Shown: positions 47,602-59,329 of the stretch, in pieces | How the letters are laid out: each line of letters opens with the position of its first letter | How positions within the stretch are numbered: position 1 is the first letter of the stretch | Notes under the pieces: model-generated | Databases searched by the model: none | What the model saw: only the letters and a program-made list of their open reading frames with translations | Told to the model about the DNA's origin: nothing | Made by a program: the position numbers and the translations under genes | From: Sympetrum striolatum | Taxonomy: Eukaryota; Arthropoda; Insecta; Odonata; Libellulidae | DNA: 64,000 nt | Assembly (NCBI GenBank): GCA_947579665.1 | Contig: OX388345.1 | Location: 61,309,454 to 61,373,453, forward strand | Reading direction: 5' to 3'

Positions 47602-50600
47602 GCGCGATTTTTCTTATGAGGCTACAACAGGAAGTCCATTAAATGTTATAGAAGATAATAGATCTTATTGAGCTTCAGAAAGTAAGGATGACAAAGTTGG
47701 ACAAAAAAAGAAAAGCACAATCTGCAGATAAGACTAAATTATTCCAACTATTTTTCATATGCACTTTTCCACTGCAGAAAACACTTTCAAGTAGGCGGGG
47801 GAGTAGAAAATCCGCGGGACTTATTCTTTGTAACAACTAAATTTTAAACTTAAGAAATTTTGTTCTCTGAGACATGAGAGGAAGTAGAATAAGCATTAAA
47901 AACAGAAGACGAATAAAAGCGCAGTATGGCGAGGAAAAATTCTCGCATCAACAAACATTGAAAAATGAAAAATATTGTTAATAAACTGAACGTATAAATT
48001 CATAAATATACCATTTTACTTTGGTATGGGTAGGAAAATTTTAACATATACGAAAGCAAAATCTATCATACTGTATAAAATATAAATGCAACAATATAAT
48101 AATTTTATAAAATGATAATGAGATAGACTACTAAAGCAAAGAAGAGTATGGGAAAAAGGAAGGAGAACTTTTCAGCTGGTTGGTTAAAAGAAATCAGTGA
48201 TGAGGAAAATAAACTTGAAATCGACATTTATGTCGATCTAATAAATATCGACTTGCATCTTTACCAATGAATGATTTTGAGTCATAAATCACCCTCTCTC
48301 AATCACCAATTGTTCGTCACAGGTAAATATTTTTCTCAGTTGCTGGTCCATACGCATTTTCAATACCATTGTATTTGCTATTCCAGCTAAATAAAATGTA
48401 AAAAACTGCATCTTCAATACAAAGAATCAATAATGAGGATATTGAGAGAGGTATTTCAATACTTTTCTAAAAAGATTTCCGAAATATTTTAAGTAGCAAA
48501 ACTTCCCTTTTTTGGGATTTATACCATCATTTATCTTTACGTTATATTGGTAAGGATTTTTTTCTAAAAATCGATCCACATGATAATACACTATATCCAG
48601 ATGATACTATAAGATATGGTTTTTATAATTTAATAAATCAATTACTGAAATCAGAATTTATTTAAGTAATATTAAATTATTGGCCAAATTACTGGCAATG
48701 GATTGAGTTATTATTGATTACTTATTTTTTTAGGTTTACCAGCACATAATTGCAGTTATTCAATTATATTTAATATTTAGTCGATTATACCAGTATCCTA
48801 AATATCCCCTGGAACACCCCATTTATGGGACGTGCAATGTTTTTTTATCTTTCTCAACGGAAAGCAAATCAAAAGAAACGATATATTACGTAGTGTAAGG
48901 AGATTGGCGCCTTTACCCTTCAAATGGTAGCAAAGAATTAGAACTGTTCAATGGTAGAATTGGACCTCATATATCTCCCTTGTATTTACATGCATATATA
49001 CGCAAACACATGCACATAAAAATATCCGAAAAACTACAACATGGAGTAAAACGAAGATGGCAACCGAATTTCACATGGACTGATTTTTCCAAGCTTCCGT
49101 TGCTTGGCGTAAAGGATGAATTTGTTCCCATGGTACCAAGCTTCTTTCATCCATGAGACTGAATGGACATGAAAGCACGACAAAAAAAGAAATTTTGAAA
49201 GAAATTAATTCATGATAGAAGCATGTAAAAGTCCCTCTCATTTTAAATACTTCACAAAAGCCGTATTTTTTTCTACCAACCCTTCGTATAAAATAATATC
49301 TCCCCAAATCCACCCAAAAATACGATAAAGATTTGGAGGTTTCGAATGAAAAATGTTTTACATTATGAATCGGCGAGTCTTTTGACAGAACGAACTTGAA
49401 CTTCCTGGTTTGGCATTACCTTCGTAGTAAGTATATGTACGGCTTTATTTTGGAACAGGAATGCTCTGAAAATATTTAAAATTTTACATACAACCACATA
49501 AAAAACTTAAGTAAAATTCTACTATGTTCTCTTATCAAAAGTTTTTGCGCGATTTTATGGACTTCCTCATACGAATACGTGATTCTAGATTAAATTAGAG
49601 AGCTCTTTGTTGGATATGAAAAAAATACATTTTCTATGTAGGTGAAATAAGGTCTTATAAGATATTACTGCTGGTTCCCATTTAGAAATTCCCAGGAATT
49701 CTCGTAGACAGAGAAATAAATAAGAATTTGAATACTAAAATAGCACTTCAATGTACATAAAATCATGCATAGCAATAAGAACTATTCACACAAGGAAAAT
49801 TTCCATCGAAAATATAGATAATTTTGTAACAGTTATTCAATAGCTGAGAAAGTATAAGCCTGATTAACTACTTGCAATGAACATAAAATGATTGAAACAT
49901 AATATGGAAAGACCAGAAGCTTGCTTCGGTCTCTGAATCTATTGAAATCTACTAAATTTGTTACTTCGGCGTAATCTAGCAATAATTTCTTCATGTAATT
50001 TTTATTATTTCTTTTATACGAAGAAACAAATCATGTCAATGAAAGTAGTTGTTCAACTCTTGTATCTTTCCTTGGATAATATTTATTTTTCGACAATCCC
50101 CATAAAATGTTCTTCTAGAATCATGATTGAGCAGAGAGAGAAAAGTGCAATCATTTTCATATTTTATTGTAATTAAAATTATTTAACTGACAAAAATATA
50201 GAAATTTAAGCAAATATTGTGCACTTTAATGCTCTTGATTAAAATAGAAATGTATTATCTTAGTTTTTATTTGTATTCCTTACAGTTTTCTTAGATAACG
50301 GAAATAGGTATATCATCTCAAAAAATCAATCTGGCTATACTATACCTAGACCAGGTTTTCCTTTTCAAAACTCAAAATTTTTCTTTTCTTTCACCTTAGG
50401 CTCTCTGTTTTTTCTCTCCCATTTAGACGGAACTTCGTGATTAATAACATCATTTGATCTAATCAGTCGTTTTGGTCGAATCAGTATGGTCAAATACTCA
50501 TATTCTAAAACTTTTATTGATTTAATTAATTAATTATACGATTTATTTATCTATTTATTTTATTAGTTAAAACTTTTATCTATTTACCTATCATATTAAA

Positions 50601-50917
50601 TACTGTGACTGGGCTATTTGGCCAAGCGTCAACGATCAACAGGAGTCTAATACAAATCTTAATGTTGTGCGGCATTTGTCCACAGAACCACTAAAACCTC
50701 TGAATCCTACTACTAATTTTTTGTTCCGCAGCATTTCCATTCCATCAAGATGATTGCGAGATATCCTATTGGTTCTTGAATTTGCACTGAATTGCATGCC
50801 TGCGTAAATAAAAATATATCTTCATATAAACCATCCGAAAATTCTTCCAATAAGATTCAGAGCCTACGGCCTGAATACTTTTCAGAATCATTATTTCCTT
50901 ACTTTTTTCATCCAAGA

Positions 50918-51316
50918 TTACCCACTCGCAAAATCGCCTTCGATTTCTCTCTTTCCCACTCTAATCTGATCAACTTCATTCCCCATAATTTCTCGCCCAA
51001 CTTTTAATCCCCCAAACTCGCACCTGCTTCTCCGCTTTTCGCTCATCTTCTGCTTCTCCCTTTCGCTCCATTCACTCTCTGCTGACAAAAATTCTCCCAA
51101 GCTCTTTAATTTTTGCTCCTTCTCAGCCTTTCCATTAATTTCTCGATAACGCTCTGCAATTATTCCCCGGAGACTCACCTCCATTAATTCGTCGATAGCG
51201 CCCTCTTCCCCAGCAATTATCCGAAGATTCTCATTACCACATTCCTTCTCTTCGATTCCAGTCCTCCGAAAGACAATGCTCCAGATTTTTCTTTTGTTCT
51301 CTCTCCGTTCCACCAA
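50918..51316 (-). other. Purine-rich 132-codon frame; possible retroelement ORF1 relic
   Basis: The minus-strand frame encodes a highly charged Glu/Lys/Arg-rich, coiled-coil-like polypeptide with EREKQKMSEKRRSRCEFGGL near its middle-right part. Charged coiled-coil proteins occur as ORF1 of arthropod non-LTR retrotransposons, and TTTA/AAATA runs of the kind seen in retroposon tails lie nearby (about 51410-51425 and 51685-51705). Equally, the frame may be a by-product of purine bias. No reverse transcriptase follows it. Confidence 0.22.
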
Positions 51317-53219
51317 GTGCCACGCAAAGCATGTCTAAAACCGGGTCTTAGCTTCTTATGTATTGCACACTCTGTCCTTACTTCACCAAGGGGATTGTTC
51401 AGTCTCTTTTATTTATTTATTTAGATACAAAAACAACTAGATAAGCCAATTAAATTGAATCATAACATCAAACCTAGAACCCTGAAAATTCTAGAATGGC
51501 CTGTGATGATAAGACATTTTGTAATTATGAAGTATTAATATTACCGATTATGCATGTTTTTTTGCTGTTATTGTAGATATTAGTTGAATCTATTGTATGA
51601 GTGAATGATTAATTAAGATGTGAATAATGTATCAGGGGACGTGTATAGTAGCTGCCACCAGCTTTAACTGCGTCTAAAATGTGTAAATAAATAAATAGAA
51701 CATAAATTAAACAAGGAAACAGAATGAAAACGAGAATTTCAACTAAGTTAAGGACAGAGTGGTTCAGTTACGGATAGTAGCATTGAGTGTATTGGGAGAA
51801 ATAGTTTAAACTGATGGATGAAGGTAAAAAGATAATTGAAAAGTTTAGGGATGCGGTAGAAAATGGATCGTTGGGAGATGGAAGAACGGAAACGAGGTAT
51901 TTCAAGTAGTTTGGGATTACGGGAGTGAGGAGGGACTCGGAGAGATAAACAAATATCGTTGGATCTCCACTGGCCATTTAAAATTGCATGGAGATATTTA
52001 AAATCGAGGGTTATATGACGAAGCGGTAGAGAAGAAATACGGACAGAAGATAGGATGTGAGCTCAAGAGCGGTTGTGAAAGTACATGAAAACTTAGAAGT
52101 AGTGTACTGTTGAGGCTTTTCAAGCTTTAAGGAGTAGCAGGTTTCCACCAGCCATTAATCTTCATCCACCTTTTCATAATGATTTTGCTTCTTTTACTAC
52201 ATTTGGGAATGATATAACCTGTTTTCCTTGCAGGGTAAAAGATTTTGACACATTTTTTAACACATCTAGCTGTATCACGCAATGTTTGGTGGGAGAGGTC
52301 TCTTCTTCATTCCTCTCTCGAGAACCTTTAATTTGCAAATCAATACTCTTTTGATCTCGGAGCAATCGAGGCCATGACCAATACCACAAATCGTTCTCGT
52401 GATAGAAAATTCAAGCTCAGTCGTGCTTCGCAGTTCACCACTGAAGCTGCCCCCAAATTGGTGTCGAAATTCGACACTGTCGTATTAGGGAATTGTCTAG
52501 TTTCAGGGCACTTTCCGCCCGAGAAAAATGGCTCAACTCGTTATCGAGCCTCTCTCTAACGCTGTTGACCATAATAAAATCCACGGATTTGCTAGTTATT
52601 ATTTTGTGGTATTCCATAATGACGAAATACAAAAAAACAGTAATAACGTTTTCGCAGGAAACTAGTTCACATGTTAATTACTTACCAAATAGGAATTAGT
52701 TTACTGTGGAAAAGTTCTTCCTGTAGTTTTTTCTTTCATCGACGATGACCATATTATCTAAACGACTATTTAAAACAGTAATTAGCAGATTTTTTTCAAC
52801 GCTAAAAGAAAATAAATAATGAAAAGTTAACAAGCCATAAAATAAAAGCTTTGCCCAAGAAACTAAAATCGTACAAAATATCAAAAAACAAATAAAACTT
52901 GGATATAAATTATATTTCCGGACACCAAATGTAGACTGGTGACCACGATTCAATTGGGGATGTAAAATTTTAAGGCATCATTGTTTGATCTCCGACACCC
53001 CTAATTATTTTCCAAAGAAGCAAATGTATCATATATATTAAATATTCAAGGCAATTAAAATTATACAGTGAAAGTAATAATGATTTTATAAATTTAATAT
53101 TGCAACCAAATTTACACCTACGTCATATTTATGCTATCCTCCTTCCATTGTGTTTAAGTCGGTACACATAACCGCATACACATCTTCCCTTAAAGCTATT
53201 ATTTCTCTCACAAAACGAA

Positions 53220-53800
53220 AAAGCATATCATCACGGTCTGACCTGCTGTCTCTCTGATTTAACGTCTCCTTTCATAGCGACCCAATTCATGGACACCCGC
53301 ATTAGATACAGTGGCGCGACACCCGATTTCACGCAGGCATCTCCTTCTATTTGCTCCTAATAAAGAGTACTCCTCGGATATTCATTTGCGATACCTTTTA
53401 TAATACCCACTAACAGGTAATGAGTGTCCCAACGTCGCAAAAAAAGCTTCTCGTTTTCCCTTCCGCCTTCTACTCCTTTCCTCGCGTCTCTCGCCCTCAT
53501 TCATCCCCTTGAGTTGCGATAGGAAACAAAAAGGCCCTCCTAAGCGTTGTGCGGCTGCGGGGAGCTTAATTAACCTTCCCAATTGTGCCAGTTTATTTCC
53601 GAGTTTCTGAGCGTATTTTCTCTCTCGTCTAGACCGCCAAAATGGGTTCCATTTCCTGCAGGCCGAGTTGCTGAATTAATACCGAGCAGGAGCGAAGGGA
53701 AGTGAGATTTTCGAACTATCCAGTGGCCAGATGAGATCCCGTTTGGCGCATCACACACGCATGAGGGGAAGTTTCCCAACAGATCTGCGGGGAATATTTT
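53220..53800. other. GC-richer intronic island, no gene
   Basis: A roughly 550-bp block is distinctly less AT-rich than the rest of the putative intron. It has no exon-like frame with splice sites and no transposon ends. Conserved regulatory DNA of the GPCR gene is one possibility; nothing in the sequence proves it. Confidence 0.35.
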
Positions 53801-55299
53801 TTCGAGATATATGTGGGACTCGTTTCAAATTATTCATATACATTTTTTATAATTTTAGTATATGTCAGTGACTGTTGACATGATTTGTTTATAAATAAAT
53901 TTCAGCATTTTTTAACTCTTCTTGTACAGAAAGAGGATAATTTAACCGAATGAAACATAAAATAGAGGGTTATATAATTATCTGCTGATGAAATGAGTTT
54001 TTATACTTCATCCATCACTTTTTGCTTTGATATCACTTTATAAGTTCCGTAAATTGTACTGATGAGTTCTATTACAAAACACTTGGGTTATAACTTACAA
54101 CGTAGAAACACAAAAAGTTGTATCGAAGCATTTAGGTATCTATGTACAAATATTTAGTTTTAACTTCTTTCTTTTAATTTTTATCTCGTTTCTTTCATCT
54201 TCATCTCACTTAAATTTTCAGCCATGTAAAAGTTAAGGCTTCTTATGAAAAAATGAAAAGAAGTTCGCTCATTACTTCAAAATATATATCACTCTACATC
54301 ACAACCGGATAATATCTTATATATCTCATAGTGAATCAACGGAAGTGCTGCAAATACTTCCGTATGCACGGAATTTATTTCATGAGGATTGTTCAGAAGT
54401 TGTGTATTCCTATACATTTAGTTTCCGATTATTATTTGCGCATATAATTACAGTCATTACATCATATAGTTGACTAAATTTGATTACAAGAATGCGGTTA
54501 AAACTGTAAACACAAAATAGAGGATTTAATAACCCCGATATGCATTTCATCTATTATTTTTCCTATTATTAAAAATAGAAGTTATTTAATTTAGTATTTA
54601 ATTGCGAATTTTAGGGCTCGAAATAACTAATAATTCTCGTATTCATTTAACATTACGCTTACGGTAATATGATATAATAATATATTTCAGACAATATGTA
54701 TAAAAACGATATTTTCAGACTTAAAAATAGAAGGCTATTAAAACTGGAAGAGAGCAAAGGATAAAGAACAAAAGCAAATATGCTCGATTCCATCAACTGA
54801 TGAATTCCATTATAGAATCAATACTTTATTGATACAATAGAGGATCTGGAGTGAATCGTTATCTTTTAAAGTTTTCTGAAAAGCAAGTAATTGTCTTCGA
54901 AAGTTAATCCCAGAAGTTCCAACCGATTGCTAAATATATAAAACCCTTACATACAGCTCGTATTGAAATAATTAGCTCATTGCATATCTTTGAAATTTTA
55001 GAAAAAAATTTTTCAAGTTCATTAAGGCGTTCGTGAAATGTGAATGCCATCAAAAATAATATACTCAGTGCTATTACGGACTCCATCATTTCTAGCACTT
55101 AAGTACAAAAGTAACTATAACCTAATTCAACATATTTGAATTGACAAAATATTCATAGCAGTTTTATATTGCCATATCCTAAAATAATAATACCTGCTTG
55201 TAAATACCTCTTCTTGCGTCTGGAATAAATTTATTACACCGTTTAACATTTAATATTCCTAATTTGAGATTTATCAATTATTATAAATTACTGGCGAGG

Positions 55300-55760
55300 T
55301 TCTTCAACCCGCTGATTACATTTCAAGTGGATGATACTGCGTCTCTTAAAGGTTAATATCACCTTCAGGTGCTTTACAATTCTCGTATTGTATTCTTTCC
55401 TTTGTACTCCTAATCATTCGAATAAAAACACAACCTGCGTTGAAGGTGCACCCATTTAACTGTACATTTCCCGGAAGTTATTGGGAAGACGGAGGCATGA
55501 GTGGGAGCTCTTCCTTTTACTGGAAATACGGAGGCTTGAGCGGGAATTTTCGGAATTGTAGAGAGAAGTTACTCGAATCGGAGGGAGTAAAACTTAATGT
55601 CGGCGGAGGGAATGGCATTGCGGTGCTGAGTTAGGGACGGGCCGTGAAGGTGCGGAGAATTAGAGGGAACTCAAGTTGGTAAGCTTTCCGAGAAGAGTGA
55701 TGATGGGTATAAAAGATATAAATATGGAGTTATGCGGTTGGCAGTTCTAACAGGATGTGC
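55300..55760. other. GC-richer intronic patch, no gene
   Basis: A purine-rich patch with a 64-codon plus-strand frame (55440-55634) that is Gly/Ser-rich and has no recognisable domain. No splice context supports an exon. Confidence 0.35.
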
Positions 55761-55947
55761 CGCAGGAAACGTGCTTTGCGAAGAAACGTGGTAGCTAAAG
55801 ATTCTCTCGTTGGGCAAAATTATCAGAAATACGGCATTTTACTTTCTTGTACTACATGTACCTAAAAAATTGGTATATTATATCTGACAAAGCGATCATT
55901 ATTACCCATTAAAAAAGCACTTCGACTTCATAGTAACCAAATATTAT

Positions 55948-55996
55948 AAAAAACTCCATTTCAACAAATCGTTTACTAAACCAAATGGAGTTTTTT
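55948..55996. repeat. Perfect 14-bp hairpin
   Basis: AAAAAACTCCATTT (55948-55961) and AAATGGAGTTTTTT (55983-55996) are perfect reverse complements separated by a 21-base loop. It could be a fold-back fragment or a structured intronic RNA element. Confidence 0.7.
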
Positions 55997-57149
55997 TAAC
56001 GTTAATGCGTACCACAAAGTTACACTTGATTCTGTTTCGTTTTTCAAAAATTATAAATTCATTAATGAATAATTGAATTTCGAGGCTTACTTCGATACAA
56101 TCCGGCATGTTTCACGATAATGTTGGTAGAATTAATGAATATAGTCATTTCCCTTTATCGTAATGTTTCCATACATTTTTTCATATGTAAGGTTAACAAT
56201 ATTTCGTAAATTGATTTAAAGTAAACTCCTGAGTTTCTTTGAAGTATCCATAATTGTATGTGTATTCTTCTAACTCTTCTTTTTTAGAATTTTTATACTC
56301 TGTTATAGCATCGCTTTTCTATTTGCTCATAATTAAAAATTGATTTGTCTAATTTACGTTTACCGATGGTTGCTATTCTAATCGAATTATCAATATTAAT
56401 TTTCAGATCGGAAATCATCTGCTTAACATAGGTAAATGTTAAAATATATTCATGTTTAATAATTTTTATAGAATAATATATTGTTTATACATGGTTAATC
56501 ATATTTTTATAACTTCTTCGTCTTTCTGTCAACTTTTTAATGACCATATTACTTTGCATAAATACTCTTATAACATCAATATCCTAGTTATTGAGTTTTA
56601 TCAGGCTTTTGGGGATCTTAATGCTAATTTAACATAATATATGTAATATTCAGATTTTCTTAGTTAATTACATTTATTAGATCAAAAATTTTCTTAAATT
56701 GCAGGTAATTTACCACCTTATTCCTTACGTATTGCGGCTAATTTATTTTATTTGGCTGTCAATTCTCCGAAGCAAAGTATCGAATTACCGCATGATTTGA
56801 ATTTCATAGTCGCTCTATTCTTATTGGAGATTGAAACTTTTTCCTTATTGAACAAATTTCGAGAAATATGATTATAAAACTCATCGTTAAAAAAGTGAGA
56901 TTCGAAACCAAGGGTCTTTTGATTAAGAGAGAGTAATAGCTAAAGTGGTTTATTAACCGTAACTGCCCTTTCTAGCGCCTGTAATTCTTTTAAACTAATT
57001 ACCTTTAAAGACTTCTTCAGGCCAAAAATATTCATCCTTTATAGAATTTCCCTATAGACTTCTCTTTAATAAAATTAAAATCAAATGTTTGACAACCGTC
57101 AAGCCAACAAACCTCTATCATTTGCTAAGTAATTTTGGAATGTAGTTTC

Positions 57150-57275
57150 GAAATGATGATATATGTGTAATGTGTAAGGATTTTTGAATGATATGTTGAA
57201 GTATGATGATATGATAGAATGAATGATAGATGAAGTATGATAGAATGATAGATGTGTAAGCATTTTTGAACATTT
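57150..57275. repeat. Local imperfect tandem repeats (GATAGAATGAT)
   Basis: GAAGTATGAT and GATAGAATGATAGATG-type motifs are repeated several times, bracketed by two GTGTAAG.ATTTTTGAA copies (about 57171 and 57254). The 101-codon minus-strand frame over this region is a product of the repeat. Confidence 0.6.
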
Positions 57276-59115
57276 ACGTAATTTGTATTACAAGCACATA
57301 AGTATCTTTGCATTTCATGACATCCCAATTTATGAAACTCAAACCCCATCATGACAGAAATAGCATTATATGCATATTCTATAAATATTGCTCTGGGCTC
57401 TTGAGAGCAAGTTATACATTTCTGAATCAAACTAATTTGACATACTCGGTTCCTGTGTTAGATACCTCTCCATTTAGTAAGTTGTTGTTAGTATTGTCTA
57501 TGTCAGAATTATATCACAGATAGAATTTCCATTAAATCAAGTCATTTCAATCCGATCAGAACGAAACAATCCATTTATTACAGTTTATGAACTGAATTAA
57601 TGTAGATTTGCTGCGGGACATTAATTAATGCAAAACATTTGAGCCTCCGAGGATTCAGTAAATCTCCAACAAAATTCCCCATCATTACAGGTCTAATTAA
57701 ATCTCGCTTCACGTAATCAGATGTTATTACCCGTAATAAATCCCAGAGGATAATATTTTTTAATCACTATGCTTAGTTATCACTGGATTCATATTTATTT
57801 GGCATCATCCGATAACCTCCATTTCACATTCACAAGAAGAAGCATCAATTCTAAAAAAAATCATCTTAGCTGGTATTCATAAAAGTGAGCATTATATAAT
57901 ACTGAAAGATATTTTCGTTATGGGAAGTCATTGGAAAAAAATCAGACATCTGACATAGTCATTTTGTATCACAGGAGACAAAATGGATATTAAGAGAAAT
58001 ACCTTCAGATACGGGCTAAACAAGGGCATCATATGCTCTTTTTCCACCGAATAATCATTTCTGGTTTTCCAAGAATCGGATATTTTATGCCACTGGGTAG
58101 GTAATGTGCCAAGCGCATAAGAGTCACTCATGATATCGAATTTCACGGGAAATCCTTCAACTGACTTGTTTTCATGACACCGTAAATAGCGAGATTTCGA
58201 ATCATTCCTCCATCTCCTGTTAATATGGGATGATGAAAAATGAGGTAAAAGTCAATGGAAGTTTCCGGTTCCTGTCTCATTTCATTGAAAAGTCAATATA
58301 CATCCATATTTTTTTATTGATGCTACTTTTTCCGTAATGTAGCCATATATTGGAAAAGGTTTATTTTAAAGTATAAACTTAACTCATGAGATAATTACAG
58401 CTCCAAAAACTCTTACACGAATTAATTATCCGATAATAAATATCAGAAACGAAGGAATTTCGTCACCACTACTGACTCCTTGAATGCTGATCAAGGATCG
58501 TTAATCAGTTAGTAAGCTTGTTTATACTTACAAATAGAAAATTAAAAGAGGCGCTCAGTAATAAAACGAATTTTTTCCAATAATAAACGCAGATATCAAG
58601 AGAATTATATATACCTAAAGACATCTATTCTGTATTTTACTCACTCAGAAAATATCAGCATTATGCATTATTATATTTTAAAATTATTATGTTATTCAAT
58701 TATTGTTATGCTGCAGCGCTGTGCATGAGGTCAATTTTAGATAATAGGGTTAATTATATTAGAAAAATTATAAAATTAATATGTATGTATATCTTAATTT
58801 TTAATTAGATAAAGGAATTAAATTATTTTAAGTAAATCATACAAAAATACATTTAATGGAAAATGTTTATATGGTATATATAATTAGTTAGGATATACAT
58901 TCACCAAAAATGTATCCCAATATATGCATATTTCCTAAGATATCCATCAATACCCATACATTCCTGATATAATAATAAAAAATAATTATTATTTCTGGAA
59001 CGTATATCATCATTTAATTGTGATCATTATGTTATAATTATATTATAACTTGTATACAAGACATATATTTGAAGGAAACTTACCATTTTGTACTATTGTT
59101 GGCAATCCTTCTCAG

Positions 59116-59329
59116 ATCGACATTCAACAGTCTTTTCAGCAACTCCAACCTCGCTCCCGGGTTCATATCTCGGACCGGAATTGGGGGAAAGGGGAAGAAG
59201 AAGGACCCTTACGAAGGGATGCCGGCGGCCGCTCTCCGCGACAATATAAACAACGGCTGCAGCAGCGTCAGCGCCAACACACCACTTCCGCCAATCAACC
59301 AGTACCTGCAAGGCGAAAACGTCGTCTGA
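59116..59329 (+). CDS. Putative terminal exon of the class B GPCR (C-terminal tail)
   Basis: The exon begins after an acceptor (CAATCCTTCTCAG). The CG left over from exon 41688-41848 plus the first base A makes an Arg codon, and the frame then runs STFNSLFSNSNLAPGFISRT, followed by a glycine/lysine stretch (GIGGKGKKKDPYEG), PAAALRDN, PLPPINQYLQ and ends GENVV with a TGA stop, 70 further residues. It is far GC-richer than the DNA around it, and the matching phase and hydrophilic Ser/Lys-rich content suit an intracellular receptor tail. The link across 17 kb is inferred, and tail sequences of this family are poorly conserved. An overlapping 99-codon frame (59050-59349) in another phase is the alternative. 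Confidence 0.55.

Larger units (their letters stand above)
41849..59115 (+). other. Putative 17.3-kb intron of the class B GPCR gene
   Basis: It is bounded by a consensus donor (CG|GTAAGG) and an acceptor (CCTTCTCAG) whose phases match, so the flanking exons splice in frame. It holds a SINE-like relic (about 42819-42890), the Transib-type element (43442-47596), a CpG-richer patch just left of that element (about 43080-43310), and AT-rich DNA otherwise. The stretches 41849-43436 and 47602-59115 hold no other supported gene. The intron call depends on the two exons belonging together, which is inferred. Confidence 0.55.

Noticed and set aside
52461..52477. 17-bp palindrome GTGTCGAAATTCGACAC
   Set aside because: Short arms of eight bases, no repeat copies seen, and no flanking duplication; not distinguishable from chance.
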